A stretch of 51,215 nucleotides of DNA from positions 1 to 51,215 of the forward strand of contig JAOAEI010000005.1 of NCBI GenBank assembly GCA_026416875.1, written 5' to 3'. Position 1 is the stretch's first letter. Each line of letters begins with the position of its first letter. This stretch comes from Caloramator sp. GTDB taxonomy: Bacteria; Bacillota; Clostridia; Clostridiales; Caloramatoraceae. The translations under genes were made by a program, and so were the position numbers. The notes beneath the pieces are model-generated. The model saw nothing but the letters and a program-made list of their open reading frames with translations, was not told where the DNA came from and did not search any database. This document shows positions 29,872 through 38,693 of this stretch, in pieces.

Positions 29872-30813
29872 GTGGTAGATAATTTGATTTACACGGTTAC
29901 TTTAAATCCCGCATTTGATATGACGGTATATTTGGATGAGCTCATAAAAGGTGATGTTAATAGGAGTATTAAGAGCATAATAGATATCGGAGGAAAGGGA
30001 ATTAATGTTTCTAAGGTAATAAAATCCCTTGGAGGAGAAAGTATTTCCCTTGGATTTTTGGGAGTAGAAAACAGGCATAATTTTACTAATTATCTTGATA
30101 GGCTTGAAATTAAGCATGACTTTATTTGTGTAGAAGGTGAAACAAGGACAAATATAAAATTGGTAGAAAATAAATTAGGAATTTTTACTGATATAAATCA
30201 AAAAGGGTTTGGGGTTTCTAAGAAGGATATTGAAAAGTTGTTTGAAAAAATTAAATATTTTGCAAGGCAAGGGGATATATTTGTATTATCAGGAAGCCTT
30301 CCTGAGGGAGTTAATAACGATATTTACTTTGAGTTAATTACTTTTTTAAAGAATGTAGGGGCTGTGACGGTATTAGATGCAGATGGAGAGGCCCTTAAAA
30401 ATGGCCTTTTAGCAAAACCAGATATCGTTAAACCAAATATAAATGAACTTAAGATGATATTTGACTTTAAAGACGACCTAAATTCCATAGTTTCAGTGGG
30501 CAAAGAACTGATAAGACAAGGGATTAAGAAGGCTGTTATTTCGATGGGGGATAAGGGGGCCTTTTATGTAACGAGGGATAAGATATTTTACGCATATCCT
30601 CAAAAGGTTGAAGTTAAAAGCACTGTAGGTGCAGGGGATGCTATGGTGGCAGCAATCGCCTTTGGAAAGTCAAAAAATATGGAAGATGAAGATATATTTA
30701 GATTAGCAGTATCCTCTGCTACAGCTTCAATTATAGAGGAAGGAACAAAATCACCCAAATTAGAAAACATTAACGAACTAATGAAAAAAATTAAAATCGA
30801 AAGGTGGATGTAA
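29872..30813 (+). CDS. fruK: PfkB-family 1-phosphofructokinase (or related hexose-phosphate kinase)
   Basis: TLNPAFDMTVYLD, DIGGKGINVSKVIKSLGG, STVGAGDAMVAAIAFG. Confidence 0.85.
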   Translation: MVDNLIYTVTLNPAFDMTVYLDELIKGDVNRSIKSIIDIGGKGINVSKVIKSLGGESISLGFLGVENRHNFTNYLDRLEIKHDFICVEGETRTNIKLVENKLGIFTDINQKGFGVSKKDIEKLFEKIKYFARQGDIFVLSGSLPEGVNNDIYFELITFLKNVGAVTVLDADGEALKNGLLAKPDIVKPNINELKMIFDFKDDLNSIVSVGKELIRQGIKKAVISMGDKGAFYVTRDKIFYAYPQKVEVKSTVGAGDAMVAAIAFGKSKNMEDEDIFRLAVSSATASIIEEGTKSPKLENINELMKKIKIERWM

Positions 30814-30829
30814 AGTAGCTATATAACTT

Positions 30830-31339
30830 TTATTTTTGCCCTCTTATATAATCAGCTATATCAACAAAGGATTTATCAATTGTAAAATTGATTTCTTTCT
30901 GTAAATTTAATGTTTTTATTATTCCATTTGATTTAACTTCAGAAGTTAAATTGATTATCTTTTCATTGTTTTCATATATTTCTATTATTATATTTTTATT
31001 TGATGGATTAATATAGATTTCCCTAGAAAAATCCAGCAATATTTTAATATAATCTATGCACTTTTGATTTTGTCTTTTAAATAATATATTGGTTATTGTT
31101 AAACCATCTAATGATTCTGGCTCGGAAATATTAATCTGTTCTGCTATTCTAATAGACGAACGAATATCTTCTGGATTATTGGAATTTATAAACTCCTGCA
31201 ACCCTTTATTATATTCTGTCAATATCGCATTCAGGCTGCTTTGATAAAAATATGATATTTTAAGCGTTGCTCTTAAATCTAATGCCAATAATAGAGCAAT
31301 TATAAATAAAAAGATTATTAAATTTTTATTGGATTTCAT
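30830..31339 (-). CDS. secreted/membrane-anchored protein of unknown function
   Basis: N-terminal TM/signal anchor; no recognised motif. Confidence 0.55.
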   Translation of the reverse strand: MKSNKNLIIFLFIIALLLALDLRATLKISYFYQSSLNAILTEYNKGLQEFINSNNPEDIRSSIRIAEQINISEPESLDGLTITNILFKRQNQKCIDYIKILLDFSREIYINPSNKNIIIEIYENNEKIINLTSEVKSNGIIKTLNLQKEINFTIDKSFVDIADYIRGQK

Positions 31340-31377
31340 ATATAATCCCCTCTTTTTAAATATTTAGTTTTTATTAT

Positions 31378-31575
31378 CTAATATAAAATAGAAAAAGACA
31401 ATTTTGCACATCCAACTAACTTTCCAAAAGAAGTATATGCTCCTAAAAAGAAACCCTTATCATCTACCCATTTGTGGAAAATATGAGGAAGGTAATCAGT
31501 CCCACCCAAAATATCTTTACATATATCAAGGATATCTCCATAATCATCATGAGAAATTTTTTCAAATTTTATCAT
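31378..31575 (-). pseudogene. truncated GNAT-like acetyltransferase N-terminus
   Basis: MIKFEKISHDDYGDILDICKDILGGTDYLPHIFHKWVDDKGFFLGAYTSFGKLVGCAKL stops before the acetyl-CoA-binding motif. Confidence 0.55.
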
Positions 31576-31587
31576 AAAGTTATCCCC

Positions 31588-32961
31588 CTAAATTGAAAGA
31601 ATTTTAATTTGTTTATGCTTTAAATTTAAACTTGAAATTATAAATGTTACTAAAGGTGTAATATAACACAACACCGCAAAGGGAATATATCCTTTAGATG
31701 AACCAGCAATTATAGATATTAAAAGGGCGTTTACATTCCATGGCATTAATGGAGCTATAATTGTTCCTGTGTCGGATATTGTTCTTGCAAGTATTTCTCT
31801 TTTTACATTTAATTTATCGTATTTTGAAGATAAAATCCTTGCTGGGAGAACTATTCCAATAGTTTGGTCGCAAGTTATTATTGTTAAAATGCTGCTTACA
31901 ATTCCAGTCTTTAAAATTAATTCCTTTCTGCTTTTTATATTGTTAAATATTTTATCTGTAAAAAAGTAAATCACACCTGTTCCTTCAAGGATACTGCTAA
32001 GGGAAATTGCTCCCATTACGATAAAAAGCACTTCGACCATTGATATCATTCCGCCGCTTGTTAGTATTCTATCTAAAGATGAACCAGTATTATTCTTAAA
32101 ACCCAAAATTATGAATCTAACAACTTCATTCAGTGTAAAATGCTGAACAAAAAGGCTTATCGAAATTCCAATAAATAAACATGTAATTATAGAATAAATT
32201 ATTTTAACACCCAGCAAAGACATTACAACCATTATTATTGGAACTACTAGTAAATAGGGTGAAATGAAAAATATATCCTTAATTGATGACTGTAGTATTT
32301 TAATACTTGGCAAGTCGATATGTCCTGCAAATCTTCTTCCTAAAACATAATATATTACTGATGTGATTATAATAGTCGGGATTAGGGTTAAAATCATTGA
32401 TTTTAAAACATCCTTATATTTTGTATTGGTTGTTGACAATGTTAGATTTAAAAGTCCTGAGATAGGTGATATTTTATCTGCTATAAATGCACCAGATACG
32501 ATTGCACCAAGAAGAATATTTGATGGAATTCCAAAACCTAAACCTATTCCAAGAATTGCGACGCCTATAGTGCTTATTGTTCCTACTGCTGTTCCCATAA
32601 ATAATGCACAAAATGAAATGATAAAAAAGGCTGCAAGTAGAAAATTTGCCCTTGCCATATACTCAAAGCCATAGTATATCATAGAAGGGACAATCCCCGA
32701 TGACAGCCAAATAGACACAGTTGCTCCGATAAGTAAAATTAGAGCATATAAAATCTTACATTCACTTAAACCTTTTATCATCATTAAATATAAATCCTTC
32801 CATGAAAAACCCTTTTTAGAAAAAAATAAAAAATATGATACTATGCTTATTATGAAGCCATATGCCATTGAAATGTTTACTAATAAACAAAAAATTATTG
32901 AAATAATAAAGAAAATTAATGTTCCATATATTTCTATCGGTTTTAAAACGTTTTTTGACAT
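31588..32961 (-). CDS. NhaC-family Na+/H+ antiporter-like transporter
   Basis: Multi-TM; FMGTAVGTISTIGVAILGIG, GAFIADKISPISGLLNLT. ORF track start 32985; ATG MSKNV near 32961 likely. Confidence 0.82.
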   Translation of the reverse strand: MSKNVLKPIEIYGTLIFFIISIIFCLLVNISMAYGFIISIVSYFLFFSKKGFSWKDLYLMMIKGLSECKILYALILLIGATVSIWLSSGIVPSMIYYGFEYMARANFLLAAFFIISFCALFMGTAVGTISTIGVAILGIGLGFGIPSNILLGAIVSGAFIADKISPISGLLNLTLSTTNTKYKDVLKSMILTLIPTIIITSVIYYVLGRRFAGHIDLPSIKILQSSIKDIFFISPYLLVVPIIMVVMSLLGVKIIYSIITCLFIGISISLFVQHFTLNEVVRFIILGFKNNTGSSLDRILTSGGMISMVEVLFIVMGAISLSSILEGTGVIYFFTDKIFNNIKSRKELILKTGIVSSILTIITCDQTIGIVLPARILSSKYDKLNVKREILARTISDTGTIIAPLMPWNVNALLISIIAGSSKGYIPFAVLCYITPLVTFIISSLNLKHKQIKILSI

Positions 32962-33113
32962 GATTATTTTCCCCCCTAGTGCCAATCCCCTATAATAAAT
33001 TTATTATACTATGTCCTTATTTGAATCTAAATAGTTACATTTGCTATACATTGATAATTTAACTAATGAAATTTGAAAATAATATCTCAAATATATGAGC
33101 TTGTTGATAAAAA

Positions 33114-33365
33114 CTAATTTCTAATTACTATATCTCTTATAAACAAACCACATTTTTCTGCAATAATTTTGTATTTATTTATATCGTCCTTATTTAAGAA
33201 AAAAATAGGAAATGATAAATCGAAGTTACCAATAATTATAATAGGGAATTTGATAAAATAAAATATAGGAAAATACAATTCCCTCGTGGCTAGTTTTGTA
33301 AATAACTCAATAAGCTCAGGATATTTAATCTTGTAATATGTCCTTTGAGCTGTTAATTTGCGCAT
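33114..33365 (-). CDS. hypothetical protein, possibly the 3' part of a frameshifted gene with 33325..33684
   Basis: 83 aa ORF overlapping the preceding ORF by 41 nt, without clear RBS. Confidence 0.35.
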   Translation of the reverse strand: MRKLTAQRTYYKIKYPELIELFTKLATRELYFPIFYFIKFPIIIIGNFDLSFPIFFLNKDDINKYKIIAEKCGLFIRDIVIRN

Positions 33366-33684
33366 TTGTTCTATTTAACATATTTAATAAATGAGTGCTA
33401 TCTATTTCGTGAAAAGGTAAATTCATTATTATTGGCTCGTTTTCATTCAACTTATATGCTAGTTTAAAAAACTCTATAAACTTATATTCATGTTTCAAAT
33501 TATGCTCTAGGAAAGAAGACAGTAAATATTTAGTTTCCTTTTCATTAAGACAATGATCGAAATTGTCCCAAAATCCATGAGTGTACATATCGAATGCCTT
33601 ATCAATGTTTTCATGGGTTATAATATTCCCTTTTAAGATATTCTTTAATTTAATATCATCTATTCCTTCTAATAGCTTAATCAT
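33325..33684 (-). CDS. hypothetical protein
   Basis: 119 aa ORF, no recognised domain. Confidence 0.45.
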   Translation of the reverse strand: MIKLLEGIDDIKLKNILKGNIITHENIDKAFDMYTHGFWDNFDHCLNEKETKYLLSSFLEHNLKHEYKFIEFFKLAYKLNENEPIIMNLPFHEIDSTHLLNMLNRTNAQINSSKDILQD

Positions 33685-33741
33685 TTATTATGCAACTCTG
33701 ATAATATAAAATCCTTTATTTCAATCGATCTATCAATAAAC

Positions 33742-34698
33742 TTATGTTTCTAAATTATATTTAAATCCTAAGTAATCTAGTATTGTAATTAAAAGTATAA
33801 GTTCTGTTTCAGCACCTAATTGAGATAAAGTAAAAGGGTTACTATTAGAATAAAACTTTTGCATAAATTTATTTATTTCTGCGTGTTTTGAATTAACAGT
33901 CCCAGTATGGCAGTTTAAAAAATTAGACGTAATTCCATATATTGCAGCTAACTTACTGCTTTCAAGCCCTCTGATATTATTAGACAAATCTTTAACTAAT
34001 CCTTTGTTTTTGTAAGATAGACAATAGTTTATCCAAACAGCAACAACAATATAAATAAATTCAAAAATAAAATTTTCTTCTGTAAAGGTTAAATATCCAT
34101 CAAACCAGTTAATTTCATTTGCAACTTTTAGAATATTATTGTATTTTTCTGATATTGATGATTTTATATCAAATATCTTTATGAAATCCTGAATTATTAT
34201 ACGACAAATATTTTCGCTAAATGGAGATATATCAGAATAACGATACATAATATTCAATAATTCTAATTCAGTATCGGAATACTTCTTGTTTATATTTTCG
34301 AGTATGCGTTGAAGTAGTTTTTGTTCCTTATCATTTAATATAGGACGTATAATTATTTTACATGGTTTATTTTGAATAATATAATTATCGCATATTCCTA
34401 AGTCATCTTCTATTTTATAAGACTTAAATAATGGTTTTAAATCAATAAACATATCGAGTATTTTATAGTATTCTTCTTCATCAATCCCATTCCATTTGAA
34501 AAATCCATTTATTTTATTATTTTCAAGAGATAGAACAAGAGGTTCACTCTTACCTTTTAGAAATATAAGTTCTAAACTGATATCACTTATATTTAATTTG
34601 CACTCTAAAAATTTAGCATGCTTTTCAATAATTGAAACGATATCTTTAAAAGTATACTCATCCTTTAATTTCCCCTTGTAAAATACTGTGCAACTCAA
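33742..34698 (-). CDS. hypothetical protein, unknown family
   Basis: 318 aa, TTG start preceded by AGGAGG at 7-nt spacing. Confidence 0.65.
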   Translation of the reverse strand: MSCTVFYKGKLKDEYTFKDIVSIIEKHAKFLECKLNISDISLELIFLKGKSEPLVLSLENNKINGFFKWNGIDEEEYYKILDMFIDLKPLFKSYKIEDDLGICDNYIIQNKPCKIIIRPILNDKEQKLLQRILENINKKYSDTELELLNIMYRYSDISPFSENICRIIIQDFIKIFDIKSSISEKYNNILKVANEINWFDGYLTFTEENFIFEFIYIVVAVWINYCLSYKNKGLVKDLSNNIRGLESSKLAAIYGITSNFLNCHTGTVNSKHAEINKFMQKFYSNSNPFTLSQLGAETELILLITILDYLGFKYNLET

Positions 34699-34726
34699 CG
34701 AAATTCCTCCTGCTAAAACATAATTA

Positions 34727-34801
34727 TTAGATACCTAATCCACTACCAAATGCGATTATTAGCAATATATTTGAAATAATATTTAAAGTTAAATAAAACA
34801 T
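34727..34801 (-). CDS. 24-aa hydrophobic peptide MFYLTLNIISNILLIIAFGSGLGI
   Basis: Small ORF between two RBS-bearing ORFs of the same strand; weak GGGG upstream. Confidence 0.3.
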   Translation of the reverse strand: MFYLTLNIISNILLIIAFGSGLGI

Positions 34802-34816
34802 TAACGCCCCAACATA

Positions 34817-34996
34817 TTATCTTACCCTAAATATTTTAGGATATATATCAAATACTATCATAGCGATTTCAAAAATAATTAAGATTAATTCAATTTTATA
34901 TGATATTTCTTGGATATCTCGTGAAATTATATTTTTAAAAATACTTGCTAAAATTTCTGCAAATGCGAAAGGTAATAATATTTTATGTATTTCCAT
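34817..34996 (-). CDS. 59-aa hydrophobic small protein
   Basis: MEIHKILLPFAFAEILASIFKNIISRDIQEISYKIELILIIFEIAMIVFDIYPKIFRVR; GGAGGT about 7 nt upstream of ATG. Not in ORF track. Confidence 0.55.
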   Translation of the reverse strand: MEIHKILLPFAFAEILASIFKNIISRDIQEISYKIELILIIFEIAMIVFDIYPKIFRVR

Positions 34997-35418
34997 TAAA
35001 AAACCTCCGTTTTATAGTATATTTAAAATTGCTCATTGTGCCAAAAACAGATTACCCAATTATTAGTTCTTCGACAGGTTTTAAAACTTTTGATTGGTTA
35101 TATATTTTTACTGTCATCTTTATTGAGATCTTTAAACTATATTTGCCTTCCATTTAATTTATATTTTTATATATAGTTTTACCTGTATTTCTCTTTATTT
35201 ATTATTACTAAAGTAAATATTAAAAACAAAAAGGGTATATGCCCTCTTTATTCCCAATTTTTACATACATCCCCCATTTCTTATTTGAAGACAAAACATC
35301 CAATTCTTCACATGTAAGTTCTATGGCAGAATTGCTGCTGCCGCAAGCTGGGAAGACAGTGTTAAATCTTTTTAAAGAAATGTCAAGATAAACCGGCAAA
35401 TCATATTTTAATGATATT

Positions 35419-36765
35419 CTATTTCCTTTCTATCAACGCAACAGTTTCCACATGCGGCGTATGAGGGAACATGTCAACGCATTTTACTTTCTTTACCTCA
35501 TATCCGCTTTCTACAAATATTTTTAAATCCCTTGCAAGGGATGTAGGCTTGCAGGATACATAAACTATTTTTGGTGCTTTAAAATTGATTATTTTATTTA
35601 TGGCCTTAGGATGAATTCCATCCCTTGGAGGGTCAAGGATTATGATATCAGGTTTTATATTCAACTCATCAACCTTTGTAAGGACATCTCCTGCAATAAA
35701 TTCACAGTTGCCTAAGTTGTTTAACTGTGCATTTACCTTTGCTGCGTCAACAGCTTCTTTAACTATTTCTATTCCAATAACCTTATTTGCAACGGGTGCC
35801 ATAATTTGAGCTATAGTTCCTGTGCCTGAATATAGGTCGAATATAACTTTATCCTTTGCATTACCTGCAAAATCCCTTACAACCGAATATAATCTTTCTG
35901 CACCTTTGGAGTTAGTTTGAAAGAAGGAAAAGGCGGTTATCTTAAATTTAAGACCTAATATTTCTTCTGTTATAAAATCGACGCCGTATAGTATTTCTGT
36001 TTTATCGCTTTGAACAACATCGGATATAGAATCGTTAGTAGTATGAAGGATTCCCATTATTTCTCCTTCTAAGTTTAATGAAAGAAGCATATTAACATAT
36101 TCTTTAAAATCGAAACTTAACTGTGAGGTAGTAACTATGTTTATAAGCAGTTGATTAGTATTAAAGGCTCTTCTTAAAACAAGATGCCTTAAAAATCCCT
36201 CATGAGTTTTTTTGCTGTAGTAGGGGATATTAAGTTTAGAAAAATAGGAGAGGGTGGCATCTAATATTTTATTAAAATCATCGTGGACGATTTTGCAATC
36301 ATCTGTTGTAATAACCTCATAGAACTTTCCCTTTTTATGTAATCCTAAAGCTAGTTTTCCATCGTCGTCGCCAAATGTAAACTCCATTTTATTTCTATAC
36401 CCAAACTCTAATGGGCTTTTTTCAATTCCTAAAAATTCGTATTTAATTCCCGCCTCATCTAAAAGTTTTTTAACCTGATTAGACTTTAAATCAAGCTGAA
36501 CTTCATAAGGAAGGGATTGATAGGAGCATCCCCCGCATAAACCAAAGACGCTGCAGGGAGGTTTTATTTCATTATTTGCCCTTTCTATAATTTCAACAAT
36601 AACACCTTCTGCATAATCTTTTTTGTTTTTTACTATTTTTATTTTAACCTTTTGACCTAATAAAGCATTTTTAATATACACGGTTTTACCATCTATAACT
36701 GTTACTCCTTTGTTAGGGAAGTTAACATCCTTTATTTCAACTTCGTAAATTTCACCTTTTTTCAA
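35419..36765 (-). CDS. TrmA/RlmD-family RNA (uracil-5-)-methyltransferase
   Basis: TRAM-like N-terminus; CSVFGLCGGCSYQSL Fe-S Cys; FDLYSGTGTIAQIMA; LDPPRDGIHPKAI; VSCKPTSLARDL. Confidence 0.92.
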   Translation of the reverse strand: MKKGEIYEVEIKDVNFPNKGVTVIDGKTVYIKNALLGQKVKIKIVKNKKDYAEGVIVEIIERANNEIKPPCSVFGLCGGCSYQSLPYEVQLDLKSNQVKKLLDEAGIKYEFLGIEKSPLEFGYRNKMEFTFGDDDGKLALGLHKKGKFYEVITTDDCKIVHDDFNKILDATLSYFSKLNIPYYSKKTHEGFLRHLVLRRAFNTNQLLINIVTTSQLSFDFKEYVNMLLSLNLEGEIMGILHTTNDSISDVVQSDKTEILYGVDFITEEILGLKFKITAFSFFQTNSKGAERLYSVVRDFAGNAKDKVIFDLYSGTGTIAQIMAPVANKVIGIEIVKEAVDAAKVNAQLNNLGNCEFIAGDVLTKVDELNIKPDIIILDPPRDGIHPKAINKIINFKAPKIVYVSCKPTSLARDLKIFVESGYEVKKVKCVDMFPHTPHVETVALIERK

Positions 36766-36858
36766 ATTGCATCCTCCTCACATTATGTTATAACTATTAA
36801 GTTATTATATAATTAATTATAGTATTTCTCAATAATAATATGGTTTTGGAGGTGGACT

Positions 36859-37317
36859 ATGTCAATAAGGAATTCTGCAAAGGCGATAATAATAAAGGAT
36901 GGCAAGCTTTTGTGCACTAAAAATAAGGACCAATTTGGAATATTTTATCTTCTTCCTGGTGGAGGACAAAATAAAGGTGAGAATATAATAGAGGCATTGA
37001 AAAGGGAATGTAAGGAAGAAATAGGTGCAGAAGTTGAAGTTGGGGATTTAAAATTTGTAAGGGATTACATTGGAAAAAATCATGAATTTAAAGAATGGGA
37101 TAGCGACATTCATCAAATAGAATATATGTTTATATGCACTTTAAAGGGTGAGATAAACTATGAAGGGGCAAAGGAAAAGGATGCATATCAAATAGGGATT
37201 GAATGGGTAGACCTTAAAGATTTAAAAGCTGTGAGAATATATCCTAAAAAACTATCAGAAGTAATTAAAGAAGATGGAAGTTTTGCTGATGTCGTATATT
37301 TAGGGGATGTAAATTAA
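36859..37317 (+). CDS. NUDIX hydrolase
   Basis: GGGQNKGENIIEALKRECKEEIGAEV Nudix box. Confidence 0.9.
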   Translation: MSIRNSAKAIIIKDGKLLCTKNKDQFGIFYLLPGGGQNKGENIIEALKRECKEEIGAEVEVGDLKFVRDYIGKNHEFKEWDSDIHQIEYMFICTLKGEINYEGAKEKDAYQIGIEWVDLKDLKAVRIYPKKLSEVIKEDGSFADVVYLGDVN

Positions 37318-37338
37318 TATAATTTTACTAAAGAAATT

Positions 37339-37794
37339 ATGTGGAGTGATCTTGTGGAAGATATTAATAAAATAAAGGAGGATTTAGAAAGAATATTAGA
37401 AAGAATAAGAGAACTTTATTCGATGGAGTTTTTAGCCTTATGTCCCATTGAGAAGGAGTATTACAAAAATATGATAATAGACAGTATAGATGGAGCTTGT
37501 TTGAAATTGGAGGAAGCATTAAAAATTTTAAGACAAAATGAAGAAAAAAGAGAATTAAGGGAATTTACTTTGGATGAGCTTGCAAATTTCGATGGGACAA
37601 ATGGTAAACCAGCCTATGTTGCGGTAAATGGAATAGTTTATGATGTAACTTTAATTGCCTCATGGGGAGGCGGAAGTCATTTTGGAGTTTTAGCAGGTAG
37701 GGACGTTACTGATGAATATAATAAATGCCATGAGGGCAAAGATAAACTTTCAAAACTTGAAGTAGTTGGAACGCTAAAAGGGAGCAATCTTTAG
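37339..37794 (+). CDS. cytochrome b5-like heme-binding-domain protein with N-terminal helical segment
   Basis: FTLDELANFDGTNGKPAYVAVNGIVYDVTLIASWGGGSHFGVLAGRDVTDEYNKCH. Confidence 0.82.
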   Translation: MWSDLVEDINKIKEDLERILERIRELYSMEFLALCPIEKEYYKNMIIDSIDGACLKLEEALKILRQNEEKRELREFTLDELANFDGTNGKPAYVAVNGIVYDVTLIASWGGGSHFGVLAGRDVTDEYNKCHEGKDKLSKLEVVGTLKGSNL

Positions 37795-37805
37795 GGGGAA
37801 ATAGA

Positions 37806-38684
37806 TTGAAAATTAGCGGTTGCGTAGAAGAAATTATAAATAGCAGAAACTTACTATCAAGCATTTTAGCAGAAGAAGCTATTACGCAAATTAAAAGGGG
37901 AAGGGTAAATAAACCTAATGTAATTTGGATCGAATCTACCGGGTGTTCTGGGAATACTATTTCACTTTTAAATGCAAATTTTCCCGATGTAGTATATCTT
38001 CTTAACAACATGATAAACTTAAAATTTAGCAACAGCCTTATGACCTGTGAAGGGGAGGAGGCCTTTGAAATCTTTTTAGAAACAATTAAGGGAGAATTTA
38101 TTCTTGTAGTTGAAGGGGCAATCTCAACAAGGGAAAACGGGCTTTTCAATGTAATAGCAAGTTACAAAGGCAAAAAAATTACTGCCCTTGAAGCTGTGAA
38201 ACTTTCAGGCAATAAGGCAAAACATGTCATTGCCGTTGGGACATGTGCCTCCTTTGGCGGAGTATCAAAGGCTAATCCTAACCCATCCGAATCAAAAAGC
38301 GCAAAGGAGATTTTAGGAAGGGATGTAATTAATCTTCCGGGGTGTCCTAGCCATCCGGATTGGATTATAGGCACTTTGGCATATCTTATAACCAATGGTG
38401 CTATAGAGCTTGATGCCGAGGGAAGACCTTTATTATTTTACGGATTTACCATCCACGATTTTTGCCCAAGGAGGACCTATTTTAATAATAGGATTTTTGC
38501 ACAGAATGTGGGCGAGCCCTATTGTATGTTTAGGTTAGGCTGCAGAGGCCCTGTGACAAGGACAGATTGCCCAACGAGAAAATGGAATAGCGGTGTCAAC
38601 TGGCCGATAGGCGACAATACTCCCTGTATTGGATGTGCTAATGCTTATTTCCCAGATGGTATGGAGCCTTTTATCAGGTTATAG
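37806..38684 (+). CDS. [NiFe] hydrogenase small subunit
   Basis: VIWIESTGCSGNT; VAVGTCASFGG; NLPGCPSHPDW; GCRGPVTRTDCPTRKWN; Cys-rich C-terminus. TTG start. Confidence 0.93.
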   Translation: MKISGCVEEIINSRNLLSSILAEEAITQIKRGRVNKPNVIWIESTGCSGNTISLLNANFPDVVYLLNNMINLKFSNSLMTCEGEEAFEIFLETIKGEFILVVEGAISTRENGLFNVIASYKGKKITALEAVKLSGNKAKHVIAVGTCASFGGVSKANPNPSESKSAKEILGRDVINLPGCPSHPDWIIGTLAYLITNGAIELDAEGRPLLFYGFTIHDFCPRRTYFNNRIFAQNVGEPYCMFRLGCRGPVTRTDCPTRKWNSGVNWPIGDNTPCIGCANAYFPDGMEPFIRL

Positions 38685-38693
38685 GGGGATAAT

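Noticed and set aside
34945-35157. Plus-strand 70-aa ORF
   Set aside because: Overlaps the better-supported 59-aa minus-strand ORF with GGAGGT RBS; no start context.
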